This document shows, in pieces, positions 22,316 to 33,013 of a stretch of 64,000 bases of DNA. The stretch is from Bedellia somnulentella (lineage: Eukaryota; Arthropoda; Insecta; Lepidoptera; Bedelliidae). The stretch spans positions 5,890,001 through 5,954,000 of the forward strand of contig OY755198.1 of the NCBI GenBank assembly GCA_963576735.1, in the 5' to 3' direction. The first letter of the stretch is position 1. Each line of letters starts with the position of its first letter. Both the position numbers and the translations under genes were made by a program. The notes beneath the pieces are model-generated. The model searched no databases and was not told the origin of the DNA. It saw nothing but the letters and a program-made list of their open reading frames with translations.

Positions 22316-22882
22316 CAGATGAAAACTCTACAAATATAGGTCAGAAGATTTCCTTTACCACTAAATTTAAATAACTAATGGAATAAATATGATTAATATA
22401 TGTATGGCAAATGGTTATATCAGAACCTTAAAGTTTTAAGACCCAAGATTTCCAATAAAATGCATTTTTATAATTGCATAGATTATCTTATTATAGCTAG
22501 TTGTCATGAAGGCAAGTAGTTTATTTCAAAAGTCTACAGTTTTCTCTCAATCACATTAACATCAATATGGAATTCTATAATAAAATAGCTATACAATATG
22601 GAATTATTTTTCTATTTAGCTTAGAATTTATTTAACATGATGTTACAATCACAATCCTTTTTTTAGAAATATGATCATATAAAGATAGTTCACATTCTTT
22701 CCGAAGCCATTTAAAATCATCTATATACCTTTCTTCATATATTTCTTACACTTTGCAAGACCAAACATTATGTTGCAATACTTGATAAATATAAATACAT
22801 TCAAAAACAATAACAGTAACAATATAATACACATTATACTTTCCAATTCTATAGTGGTGAAAGTTACCACTAACTTTATTGG

Positions 22883-24253
22883 CTACATCTTCTCACAATA
22901 TCTACTCTCAGAGTAAGAATTACTGTATGTCACATATGATAAAAAGACAGTGACAAAAGTCAGCACTACAGTTAAAAATTGGAAGATAGTTAATGTTTTA
23001 ACATTACGATTCAACAATTCATAATTCTTTTCCAAACGATTTAAAGTTTTAACAACATTATCGGGCTTTTCTGTAATTTTAGAATCTACAATATCCCCAT
23101 TTTTAGGTAATTCCTTTTCAGGGAAACTGCATTTTAGTCGGTACTCATCGACTTTGCTGCCTGAAGATTTCTTCCATATCTCTGCCAATTCTTCTGAACT
23201 TAGATTTGTTTTGGGTATTTGAACTGATAACACGAGGAATCTATCTCGAGCAACTGTTCGTACTTGTGAGCCCTGTTGTACTACAATGACAACCTTTTGG
23301 ACTGCTCCTTTAGCTAATACACCTAGACTAGGTTTGACCCTGAATTTCTCAGGTGAAGTAGTACGGATTTTAAATGATATAGCTCCTTCATCCATATTTG
23401 TTAATACAAATTGACCAGTAAGTTCATCATTTTCACTCTTAAATATAATTGTTTCATTGGGAACAATGCGTAACATCTCCCCTGGAGAATGTTGGTCATC
23501 ATCAGCGAAAGTGACTTTCTTTGTTGTATTTTCCTGCTTATTTTCTGGTACAAATTCAAATACATATTCATCAGTACCACCCCAACATACTAGAGTGCTT
23601 TCAGGGGGAATTAATTCATCCAAATTATCTTTGTTCAAAAATTTCATCAACTCCACAGCCCTTGGTGGCAAAAGACCTTTTATAACTTTGAAAGCTGCTG
23701 AAAGAACCCAAGGCATTTGATAAATGATGATGTAATGCAAAAAGGCTGGATAGTAATACTTCATTAGTTGTATTAAGTATTTAATTAGTTCCATATCCAC
23801 ATTACCGAGGCCACAGCCTTCCATATCAAAGAAGAGTGTGATCGGTTTTCCATTCTCCTCTCTTTCGATGCGATCAAACCAGTAAATAACACACTTCTTC
23901 AACTCATCAATATCTTTTTGACCTTTAATGTGAAGTTTGGACTTCATTATCAATAACAAATGACCATCGACATCGCGGCCGTGCGGGAAAAATGCTCCGT
24001 CTTTCAAGTAATCTAACCGGATGGTACTTTCATTCAAATCACTCGCTCCTACATTTTTACGCCACACCATAATGTCCCACAACATATCTGCAGCCCTTTT
24101 AGCATCGTATTCCTGATGTTTCAGCGCTCTGTTCAAATATTTGTCGTCCTTCAGTCTATCCAAATCTACCTGGTTGAATTCACCTGGAGGTATGGGTATT
24201 CCTTCTTTTAAACGCTCCTCAAATAATGCACGAACATCAGCAGGGGTACCCAT
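22883..24253 (-). CDS. MOSPD2: MOSPD2-like protein (CRAL-TRIO, MSP, membrane anchor)
   Basis: One open frame of 456 residues. Residues about 1-70 form a CRAL-TRIO N-terminal helical region, and about 80-240 the lipid-binding CRAL-TRIO fold (DGHLLLIMKSKLHIKG, TLFFDMEGCGLGNVD, PAFLHYIIIYQMPWVLSAAF). Residues about 260-385 form a major sperm protein domain (LRIVPNETIIFKSEN, GAISFKIRTTSPEKFRVKPS, FLVLSVQIP). A hydrophobic segment near 425-447 (FQFLTVVLTFVTVFLSYVTY) is a C-terminal membrane anchor. This order is that of MOSPD2, an ER-membrane tether that binds FFAT motifs through its MSP domain and contacts lipids. The start is the first in-frame ATG, in the context ACATTATGG. No intron is visible, unusual for this neighbourhood and consistent with either lineage-specific intron loss or a retrocopy. 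The reading frame is intact. Confidence 0.9.
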   Translation of the reverse strand: MGTPADVRALFEERLKEGIPIPPGEFNQVDLDRLKDDKYLNRALKHQEYDAKRAADMLWDIMVWRKNVGASDLNESTIRLDYLKDGAFFPHGRDVDGHLLLIMKSKLHIKGQKDIDELKKCVIYWFDRIEREENGKPITLFFDMEGCGLGNVDMELIKYLIQLMKYYYPAFLHYIIIYQMPWVLSAAFKVIKGLLPPRAVELMKFLNKDNLDELIPPESTLVCWGGTDEYVFEFVPENKQENTTKKVTFADDDQHSPGEMLRIVPNETIIFKSENDELTGQFVLTNMDEGAISFKIRTTSPEKFRVKPSLGVLAKGAVQKVVIVVQQGSQVRTVARDRFLVLSVQIPKTNLSSEELAEIWKKSSGSKVDEYRLKCSFPEKELPKNGDIVDSKITEKPDNVVKTLNRLEKNYELLNRNVKTLTIFQFLTVVLTFVTVFLSYVTYSNSYSESRYCEKM

Positions 24254-24590
24254 AATGTCTTAAAGCTCGCGAAGCACTAATAATCTGATTTAATCAATTA
24301 CAAAATGGGTTTTGATAAGAAAATCTTTACAAAATTACCGTGGTGAGGCCAGCGAGAAACGTTTTATTTTTTTATGAAACAGTGACAGTGACAGTGACAC
24401 TCACTAAACTGACATAATGTATTGAAAGTAAATCGCAGATGTCATAATAATGATATTGACATAATGTTGTGGTTTGGTCACTTTCGATTTCAAATCTGTA
24501 GCCTTCACGTAGCCTTATATTTAGGTCTAAAGTCTAAATATCGAGTGCACTACGTGCACGTGCCACGTGCATGAGTCTGAAAAGCCTGAC
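24254..24590 (-). promoter_or_regulatory. Upstream region of MOSPD2-like gene with CACGTG motifs
   Basis: 24548-24571 reads GTGCACTACGTGCACGTGCC then ACGTGC, giving overlapping palindromic E-box-like sites (GCACGTGC, CCACGTG) about 300 bp upstream of the start codon. Short GTGACA repeats lie at 24385-24400. Regulatory function is inferred from position only. Confidence 0.3.
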
Positions 24591-24689
24591 CGACCTAGTT
24601 TATTGTTGTTTTACGGGTATAATATTAGATTAAACATTATCTTTTTTAAATTGATGAAAATTAACAAAATGTAAATAAATAACTTCTCC

Positions 24690-24983
24690 TGGATTGGATA
24701 TGGGCCTGCCCTATAGAGATCTCTCATTCGTTGTTTTTCTGCCATCTCCACCGAATCGTTGGTCAACCTCGTAGGACGTCTACCCACATGGTGAACTACT
24801 TAAGAATCTTTGAGCCCTAAGAACTAGCCGTCGCAGTCGATTCTGCATGTTATATACCCAACCATTTGACTCTGTGAGTTACAGCTTTCTTCGGAGGCCT
24901 TTATACTCAGGTCAGGTTACGCCTGTTTGCTGTAGCCGCAAGATATTGCTGGCATTAAGCTTTTAGCTAATCAGCATAGTATA

Positions 24984-25029
<46 letters not shown>

Positions 25030-25030
25030 A
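24690..25030. repeat. Unclassified GC-richer block and TA microsatellite
   Basis: 24690-24975 differs in composition from its surroundings and looks like an old repeat that I cannot name. 24984-25024 is a (TA)n run. Confidence 0.45.
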
Positions 25031-25229
25031 AAGTAAACACCAAATACGTTAAAATTGATATATTAATCAATATAAAAATAACATATTCACATTCTTGAAA
25101 AAACTTCTACAATACACAGGAAAAAATATAGAACAAACAAAAATCTATTTTATATACGTCAATTCTTAATGACAAATCATAAATTCATAAATTGTTAAAT
25201 ACAAAAGAGGTTTGTTTAACATATATATA

Positions 25230-25592
25230 TATTATGACATGGTTAGCGACATGATACCGCCCGAAAAACAGAAGGGCGTGAGTTCCAATTCTGGGACGGG
25301 CCTACACCAATTTGTCTTTTCTAAAGTCATATGTGTGGTTAATTTATCATGGTTGCTAACGGTGAGGGAAAACATCGTGAGGAAACCCACATGGCTGAGT
25401 TGTACTTAGTCATGTGACAGTGTATTCGTACAAAACGGCGATAGGCCTGCCCCCTATCACGTGAGTACACTGTCTAAGCAAAACGTGGGTACCTTCTCTG
25501 GAAACTAGATGGCGCTTGCCATGTGAGTTCAGGAGCATTGGTACCTCTGCCAACCCCTTCGGGGATAAACGGCGTGATCGTTTATGTATGTA
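25230..25592 (+). repeat. Rep-C SINE, nearly full length
   Basis: A degraded tRNA-like head (GACATGATACCGCCCG, GTGAGTTCCAATTCTGGGAC) is followed by the body (ACATATGTGTGGTTAATTTA, GGCGATAGGCCTGCCCCCTA) and the tail. This is the subtype with TAGATGGCGCTTGCCATG instead of the GTGACAAAGTCACGTG block. Confidence 0.75.
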
Positions 25593-25599
25593 TGTATAT

Positions 25600-25720
25600 A
25601 TATATATATAGTATCGTAAACTGTCATCTCATCAGTAGTAAGTGCTGCAGAGATGGCTGTTTTATACCACGCGATATCTAGATAAAAGGTCGCTCGTACT
25701 AACTATGCTGGGTTAACATT
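25600..25720. repeat. Rep-E MITE fragment
   Basis: GTATCGTAAACTGTCATCTC, then GATGGCTGTTTTATACCACG, and an end AGGTCGCTCGTACTA. Confidence 0.6.
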
Positions 25721-25889
25721 TGATGGTTATTAATTAAAAACATGTATATTTTAAGGAAACCTCTTGAAAATATTTTTTTATCTCGACACTTTACAACGGA
25801 GATCCTTTTTAGTAACCTTTTTTTTGGGATTTAAAGTTTTCCCTCTCGTTGAAGACCTACCTAATTTCAAAGTTCTCGAAGACCTGGTA

Positions 25890-26225
25890 GCGGTTACTTA
25901 TAACATAACATAAACGTTCACGCCGTTTACCCCCGAAGAGGTTGACACAGGTACCCATACTTCTGAACGTCACGAGGTAGCGCCACCTTGTGTCTAGAGT
26001 AGGTACCCACGTTTTGCTTAGACGGTGTACTCACGTGATAGGGGGCAGGCCAAACGCCGTTTTGTACGAATAGACTGTCAAATGACTATTTACAACTCAG
26101 CCATGTGGGTTTCCTCACGATGTTTTCCTCACCGTTAACAACCATGATAAATTAATCACACATATTTCTTTAGAAAATACAAATTGGTGTATGCCCGACC
26201 CGGGATTGGAACACTAGTCGTTTGC
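25890..26225 (-). repeat. Rep-C SINE, minus copy
   Basis: Begins with the reversed tail ACATAACATAAACGTTCACG and ends near GACCCGGGATTGGAACACTA. With the copy at 25230-25592 it forms an inverted pair 300 bp apart. Confidence 0.75.
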
Positions 26226-26534
26226 ACAAAACGAAATATTTATAAAAAAATCATTAAAAGGCTCTGCAAATACGACAATTATAATAATTGTTTATTTAGA
26301 TAATTATCTAAATTAGTTATTTCTGAAAACACTTTTTTGTACTCTTTCATACATACATAGGCCACTTCTTTGTGATCGAAATCCTCTGGAATGGCTCGAC
26401 GGATTTCAACCAAATTTGGCACAGTGGTCAAGTGAATATTGCTTAGTGTTTTAAATCATTGTTTATTGCGTAATATTGTGGTCGAACCTACCATGGAGGA
26501 ATAATGACTGAAAATTATTTTCCCATTGAACATC

Positions 26535-26840
26535 ATACATACATACATATACTCACGCCATTAGTTCCCATTGGGGTAGGCAGAGACTATTGATCGCCAC
26601 TTCGCACGATTCTGACAAACCTCTCTAGCTTCGTTTACATCCATCAATCTTTTCATTCATGCTCTTTTATTCTTCATACTTCGGACGCCAGCCTTTTTGA
26701 GCACACTCTCAATTTGGTCCAAGTGTGTTCTCCGTGGTCGTCCTCTACTAACATTACCATCCACACTAGCTATATAGATCCCTTTTACCAATTTTCTATC
26801 AGCCATCCTCTCTATGTGCCCAAACCATTTCCATTTCCCA
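26535..26840 (-). repeat. Rep-L, LINE 3' end
   Basis: Tail ACATACATACATATACTCAC, then the reversed codons of WRSIVSAYPNGN and the upstream peptide with GRPRRTHLDQIE and WFGHIERM-like residues. It is truncated at its 5' end near 26840. 26841-27185 holds no recognised feature. Confidence 0.7.
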
Positions 26841-27184
26841 TTGAAGTCTATAGAAAAAAGTAAATGGCTTCCTATTCAGACCATGGCTTAACGATTAAGA
26901 CTGACTGCACAGATAGTAAAAAGACTTAGGTTTATCTAACTTGCTCAGCTCAATTAATTTCAATCGCAATTTGCATTGAAGTCCTAGTTAAGAATGTTTT
27001 TCATTGACCATTTCATTTATCGTAAATAAAATATATTACATGTATTATTTTAAAAAAAAAACACCTTTAATACTGTATTTCGAATAAAATATATTATATA
27101 CAATTATTCATATTCTTAAATCTAAAAACATTTAATACTATATCAATACAGGAATGGATGAACAATTAAAGTGTTTTTTCTTCA

Positions 27185-27540
27185 TTATAAAAGCTAACAG
27201 TGTTGGCTTAGAAAAGCACGAACCCAATTCTTTCTACAGTTGAATAACTTTGTTTATTGGGGCCATTTAAGTGTTGGGTGATACAGAGAGAGACCCATCG
27301 ACAATAATCCTTTATTTAAAATCATTTCCCCAGTCAACTTACAAAGGTAATTAAATAATTTTCGATCCTGAAGTATGTAAACCCTTTTTTAGGATATATA
27401 GTTGTGATTTAAATCTTTTTGTTCATGAAAACCTCATGTGGGGATTATACCCCATCGGGGGCGTATACCCGAGGTCGCGGGTTCGAATCCCGCCTGTGTC
27501 GAAATTTTTCTTTCCTTTATTTATTCTTTATTTATTAGTA
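27185..27540 (+). repeat. Rep-A relic followed by Rep-B
   Basis: 27190-27405 is a diverged Rep-A (TGTTGGCTTAGAAAAGCACG). 27409-27540 is a Rep-B copy with a deletion of the first half of the tRNA-like core; the B box GGTTCGAATCC is intact. Confidence 0.65.
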
Positions 27541-27698
27541 TATAGTTGTAAGTTTAATTTCATATCTTTAAGTAAAAGTGGTAGTATTCTATAAGTGGTT
27601 GAGCAGATTGCATTAAAACTTCATCTTGTACATTCAGACAATGTTATTCTGTACATTTTATTATGCTAAATATATTCGGAAGCCATCTCAGAGTGAAT

Positions 27699-30197
27699 TT
27701 ATAGTCTTGAGAGTACATAGTCAGGCTGAAAGAAAAAATAACAATTATTTAATCATATCAATTTCAAAGAGGTTCTGATTATAAAATATGTTTGTGGTTA
27801 AAAGTATGGTTAATTATCAATATTGGTAGTAGTGGGTAAAAACTTTGATAAGATAATTAGCAGCTGAGTCATGTGACATTGAAAATTTACAGAGCATAGA
27901 TATGCTTGCCCTCTATTTGGGTACTTCACTATGAAGGTAAAAAGTGGGTACTCCAAGCAACAGGTAAAAAATTACACATGATTTACTTTGGTAGCAGAGT
28001 AGGAAAGAGAACGACTGTTTTGGCAGAGTATACACACATGTATACATACATATAATCATGGCCAAAAATCCCTAAAAGGGATAGCCGGAGCTTCAGAGAA
28101 CTCCTTAGCCACATTTAGAAGTTTCTAGGTGATAGGATGGTAGAAAAATAAAGTATAGTTGGTGATGGACGTCCAATCGTATCGCCCAAAAACCACTTAA
28201 AAAGCTTTATACCCTTAGTTGCCTCTTACGACACCTGTGGGTAGTGATACTCTAAGCCGGCACTACAGAGAATCTAGACATCAGAGTGAGTGAGTTCAAA
28301 TCCTTAACTGATGCAGCAAAGATTCTTTAGTAAAGTCATATACATGATTTTAACAAGCAGATTATAGCAACATCAGAATAACATCAAAACCTATGTCCTT
28401 TCTGAATGCAAAAATGTAGATATTCAAAACTAAAAGATAAATTTAATCTGCATAAATTATCCATATTACAACTGTTGCCGGTGTATAATTGTTTTGTTTT
28501 CAATAGTTATTTTAATTTGCGTTTTTCTGTATCATCTGTATAACAATTGGTAGAAAATTTATAGGTCAAGAACTTCTCTGTATTTTTCTCTTATTTGAAA
28601 TATTGTGTACCTCAAATAAATAAATAAATAGTCAAGTGTTTTTTGGGATATATAATGTGTAAAAGATAGCTGTGTAGTGTTGGTTAGATTAGCAACCCAT
28701 ATCTATTACTGGGTGTCATAAGAAGCAACTTAGGGATTTTGACCCTTTAATTCATTGTTGAATGATTTGTGACCAGAGACCTATCACCCACCCATCCCAC
28801 TCAAGTTCCTTATGTAGCTGAAACTTTTTTAATTTCGAAGGTTTGACTACCCTTTTTTATGAATTATAGCTGTGAGTATATGTATATATGTAGAAGATGA
28901 GTATACTCAGAAGAGTTTCACATGAACAGAAGAAAAACTTACCGAAACAAACCAATATGAGTTTTTCAAAAAGACTAATCTTCCAATATAACCCATTTGT
29001 GACTCTGGTGCTATAACATGCAGATGTAAATGATGTACCGACCGGAATGGAGGCCAGTGGAAACCAAACCTAGAATCTTCTATGCTAAGGTTGTTTTTTG
29101 ATAGCATGTCTTTGCCTGTTTGTACCATCTTAGTAACTGAAAAATTCAAAGAAAATTAATTTACTACTGCAGTGTCAGTTTAGATTAACACTAACCCATT
29201 TCTTCCAATAGAGGTTGAACAAAGCAACTAAGGTTATAGGGGAATTTAAGTTATTGTTGGGAGATATGCAGTATCAGTTATGTATAGGACTATTTGTATC
29301 CCATTTCTGTGGGTGTTTCAAACCTCATGTGGGGATTATTACTAATAAATAAAGAATAAATAAAGGAAAGAATAATTTCAACACAGGCGGGAAACGAACC
29401 CGTGACCTCGGGTATACACCCCCGTTGCTCTGCCAATTGAGCTACCGTGTCAATGGCTGCCAGCGCGAAATTCTTCTATTCTTCATTTCTTTTACATGTT
29501 TTAAGTAGTGTTTGCGTTTCCTACCTCCGAATTGTTACTAATTTGGAAGGCCACTTGTCTATCTTTTCAGATAGAATGCAAATGTTGAAAACGCCTTACT
29601 ATCACATAATTAAAATCTTTTTATTCATGTGTTGAAATTTTTCTTTCCTTTATTTATTCTTTATTTATTAGTAAGGATATTGGGGCTTTTAATTAATTCT
29701 TGGTCTATGCAGTTGGAAACCCATCACTGACTCCCTAAATTTTGCCATCTTTTCCCCACTCAACTTACAAAAGAGGCTGATGAATTTGTAATTCTGCAAC
29801 TCTAGCTAGCTATTCAAGGGATTTATAGCTGTGATTATTTGTTAATGTGGCAAGAGAGCCATTACCAAATTCTTATATGAAAATCTTTTTCCCACTCAAC
29901 CACTAATTGTAGCTGAGAGATTTTCAACACTGAAGTTTTAATCAAATAATAGAGGTAACAAAACAATTTTTTACCTAGCTCTTTGTCCGCAGGAACAAGT
30001 GCCTTCACATCTTCAATGTGTCGCTTAGGTATAACTAAAATATGATAACTGCTAGCGGGTTTAATATCACGAAACACACAAATATCATTGTCTTCAAATA
30101 AGATTTCTGTGTTCTCTGACTTTGCTGCTATTTTGCAAAATATGCACAAAGAAAGTTGCGCTGTCTCTGTGGCTGTGGTTGGCGTTGTAGAGTCCAT
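27699..30197 (-). CDS. HINT3: HINT3-like histidine triad protein
   Basis: Three minus-strand exons, 29975-30197, 28943-29136 and 27699-27725, join in frame to 147 residues. The HIT fold starts with CIFCKIAAKS, followed by FEDNDICVFRDIKP and HILVIPKRHIEDV. Exon 2 holds the triad HHLHLHVIAP, where the second and third histidines and the following His bind the nucleotide phosphate, and NSYWFVS. The tiny third exon adds PDYVLSRL and a stop. GFHWPPF and NSYWF are features of HINT3-type proteins, adenosine 5'-monophosphoramidases that hydrolyse AMP-lysine and aminoacyl-adenylates. The chosen ATG is the first in frame. The gene is transcribed away from Nup98 and shares its upstream region. Introns hold Rep-A and Rep-B copies. 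Confidence 0.9.
28055..28890. repeat. Two Rep-A copies in HINT3 intron 2
   Basis: 28055-28280 is minus strand and diverged; 28668-28890 is plus strand and diverged. They face each other. The sequence between them has no recognised content. Confidence 0.6.
29160..29850. repeat. Rep-A copy split by Rep-B in HINT3 intron 1
   Basis: Rep-A head pieces at 29165-29325 and its body and tail at 29672-29850, plus strand. In between, 29330-29672 is a minus-strand Rep-B: reversed B box, A box GAGCTACCGTGTCAATGG, then the left body to ACGCCTTACTATCACATAAT. A final TTTCTTTCCTTTATTTATTC gives it matching ends. Confidence 0.65.
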
Positions 30198-30590
30198 TAT
30201 TAATTCTTCTAATTTATGTAATGCTATTGCAGAAAATAAATGTAGATAAACATTTAAAATACACAATTGAATAATTCACAATTTACGAGACAGGCTCGCT
30301 CATCTCATCATTATGTATTGATTTGATTGATGTTGATACGGTGATTGATATTAGATTGACATTGACAGTATAATTAAAGCCGTGTTGAGAAAAATGTTAA
30401 GAAAAATCTTAATCACTTTTCTGCTGGAGTGTACCTGGACAGAAATGTATGTGAAAGTTAATGTTTTTTATTTAGATACTTGGGCTTAATAAATTGGATG
30501 GAAATAATTATAGTCCAGAAGCACTATTTTTTGACATAACTTTCAACCGAATAGCTGCAGACATTACGGAGATATTTGAGGTTTTCAAAA

Positions 30591-30924
30591 CCTCAAGCCA
30601 TAATCCTCATCAGGGAACCTTAATAACTCCGGAACCAATGAAAGGTTCCTTCTGGGAATTGGCATAACGTGAGCACTATTTATGCACTATTTTTTGAAAC
30701 CTTAACCTAGACTCTAGGTCGCACCGTTTGTTTGCTGCAAAGATGAGGATTATGGCTTGAACCTCAAGCCATAATCCTCAATAAACTTTAGCTATAATTT
30801 TTTAACCATAAGAGCACTATTTATCTGGCCTATGGCACTATTTAGCACTATTTATGCACTATTTTTTAGCATTGATCAAAATCAATTTTATGAAGTTTTA
30901 AAATTTGAGGATTATGGCTTGAGG
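30591..30924. repeat. Pair of MITEs sharing one inverted end sequence
   Basis: CCTCAAGCCATAATCCTCA occurs at 30591-30609 and, reversed, at 30906-30924, a perfect 19-bp inverted pair. Two further copies meet back to back in the middle (30744-30760 and 30764-30780). This gives two adjacent units of about 160-170 bp with the same ends. Each contains GCACTATTTATGCACTATTT-like runs. They occupy the shared upstream region of HINT3 and Nup98. Confidence 0.8.
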
Positions 30925-31189
30925 GACACAGTATTAGTTACTTTGGACGTTTCACTTGGGTGCCAATTTTTGTGGTCTTGAAATACTTTTCCCCAATGGG
31001 CGAAATTAAAATTAGATGTTTTGGATGTATATCGGATATATGTAAATGCAGCATAACATAACACATTTAAAGATACAGGCTTGGATGAATGAATATGGTT
31101 TAATGATGTATTCTTGGCTTTCGTAAGTTAAACCGCAAAAAACTGTCACTGTCATGTCAATGTCATTGTCACAAGTGTTGCTTCAACAG

Positions 31190-31277
31190 CTTGCGTGCGG
31201 GTGGTTATTTTCGGAATTTTCAAAGTTACTTCTTAATATCTTAGTATTTACACTTATTGAAACTAAATTAACGCATG
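31190..31277 (+). other. Likely 5' leader exon of Nup98
   Basis: A strong donor (GCATG followed by GTAAGT) at 31277 lies 1 kb downstream of HINT3's start and has no coding upstream. Its 5' edge is a guess. A second leader segment, 32924-33013, begins after the acceptor TTTTCATTTTAG and runs to the start codon. The first leader's ATG would open a two-codon frame that stops at once. Confidence 0.4.
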
Positions 31278-31727
31278 GTAAGTCATTCCACAGTAATGTC
31301 TTTCTATTTACCTTGAATTAGTTCAGTAATAATGTCCATTATCGTATTAGGATATGATACATATAACCCAACTTCTCTTACAAACTAAGCATCTCTGAAG
31401 ACCGTTGTGGAACAGAGAACTACGTATTATAAATTTTATATCGTTTAGAGAAACGCTCTGAATTTACACTGGATTACACAGTGTTAATGATTATTAAATA
31501 GTAAAGTAAGTTCTCTGTTATGATGTTACTGCAGCTATTATAAAATGCAAAGGGTATAAATTTTTATCCATAGACATTTGTTTTCATCTGACCCTCATAA
31601 GTATACAATTTTACAGAAATATCTTTCAATTATTAAAAACAACCGTACATATATTTGTTGTTATTATTTATGCCTTTTGTTTCTGCACCACCCATTATTA
31701 ATGTTAAGCACAATATCTACTCTAAAA

Positions 31728-31790
31728 AGGTTGGCTGGAAGAGATCACTGATTGGTGATAAGTCCGCCTGTTGTTTCTCTGTTTATTGTT
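31728..31790 (+). repeat. Retrotransposon 3' tail, GGAAGAGATC type
   Basis: GGCTGGAAGAGATCACTG then TGATAAGTCCGCCTGTTG. Similar pieces are at 60733-60850 and 62095-62200. The type is a non-LTR 3' end, family not assigned. The rest of intron 1 up to 32385 has no recognised feature. Confidence 0.45.
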
Positions 31791-32384
31791 TATTCATTCT
31801 GTATATGTCTGTGTATTATTTATGATATTTTTACCTTAGGACCACAGTTACTATATTGCAGCATTATTTGATTTGTAAATTATTTTATTAAATTCCCTTA
31901 AGATGTGCCCAGCAATACAGTTTGAATATATTGAAATGTATAAGTTTTGTAAGCATGGGAGAACATGAGACATTTCTATTGTACAGTCAAGAAAGGTAGC
32001 ATAAAATCAGCTTTTTTAAAATATTAATGTATTCACATCAAAATTGCCAATACCAAAACTGGTTCCGCTAAGAAGTGAACAGTTATTAAAGTGAGTTATC
32101 TGGTATAAGTAAAGCTCCTTGCATACCTTGGATTAGTCCAAATGGAATGGCAACTAATGGTCTAGGAACACATTTTTTTAAAGCAAAGTAAAAGTAAAAA
32201 TAAAAAATATTTCTCTTCACCGTTTTCATAATAAAACATAATTGATATAAGCAACAATATTTTGAAAAGCTGGTGCCTGAAATAGGATATTCACCTGTGG
32301 TACAGGTCATCAGGTCCTCTGCGTGAATGCTGAACAATTTTATAATTTTATATCTTTCTAAAACAATTATATGTTTTTATGTAT

Positions 32385-32885
32385 CACTAATAAATAAAGA
32401 ATAAATAAAGGAAAGAAAAATTTCGACACTGGCGGGATTCGAACCCGCGACCTCGGGTATACACCCCCGCTCTGCCAATTGAGCTACCGTGTTAATGGCT
32501 GCCAGCGCGAAATTCTTCTATCCTTTTATTTCTTTTACACGTTTAAGTAGTGTTTGCGTTTCCTACCTCAGAATTTTTACTAATTCGGAAGGCCACTTGT
32601 CTACCTTTTCAGATAGAATGTAAATGTTGAAAACGCCTAACTATCACATAATTTGAATCTTTTTGTTCATGAAAACCTCATGTGGGGATTATTACTAATA
32701 AATAAATTTCGACACATCCTTTATTTCTTTTACACGTTTTAGTAGTGTTTCAATTGGCAGAGCGACGGGGGCGTATACCCGAGGTCGCGGGTTCGATTCC
32801 CGCCTGTGTCGAAATTTTTCTTTCCTTTATTTATTAGTAATAATCCCCACATGAGGTTTTCATGAACAAAAAGATTTAAATTTTA
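32385..32885. repeat. Two Rep-B copies in opposite orientation
   Basis: A minus copy at 32388-32680 (GGGATTCGAACCCGCG, GAGCTACCGTGTTAATGG) is followed by a plus copy at 32700-32885 that keeps the core from AATTGGCAGAGCGACGGG to GGTTCGATTCCC. The pair makes an inverted repeat in the first Nup98 intron. Confidence 0.75.
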
Positions 32886-33013
32886 TGTATCATTTTATTA
32901 ATAATGTTTTATTTTCATTTTAGGTGTAATTATGAAGAAACATTGAATGGAGTAGCGGCAGATCTTACAATTTTCCCTTTTTTTCCCAGTCTTCATAAGA
33001 AATTCCAGTTAAA

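Noticed and set aside
29447..29635. Plus-strand ORF starting MSMAASAKFFYS
   Set aside because: It is the Rep-B body read through; the same peptide appears at other Rep-B copies.
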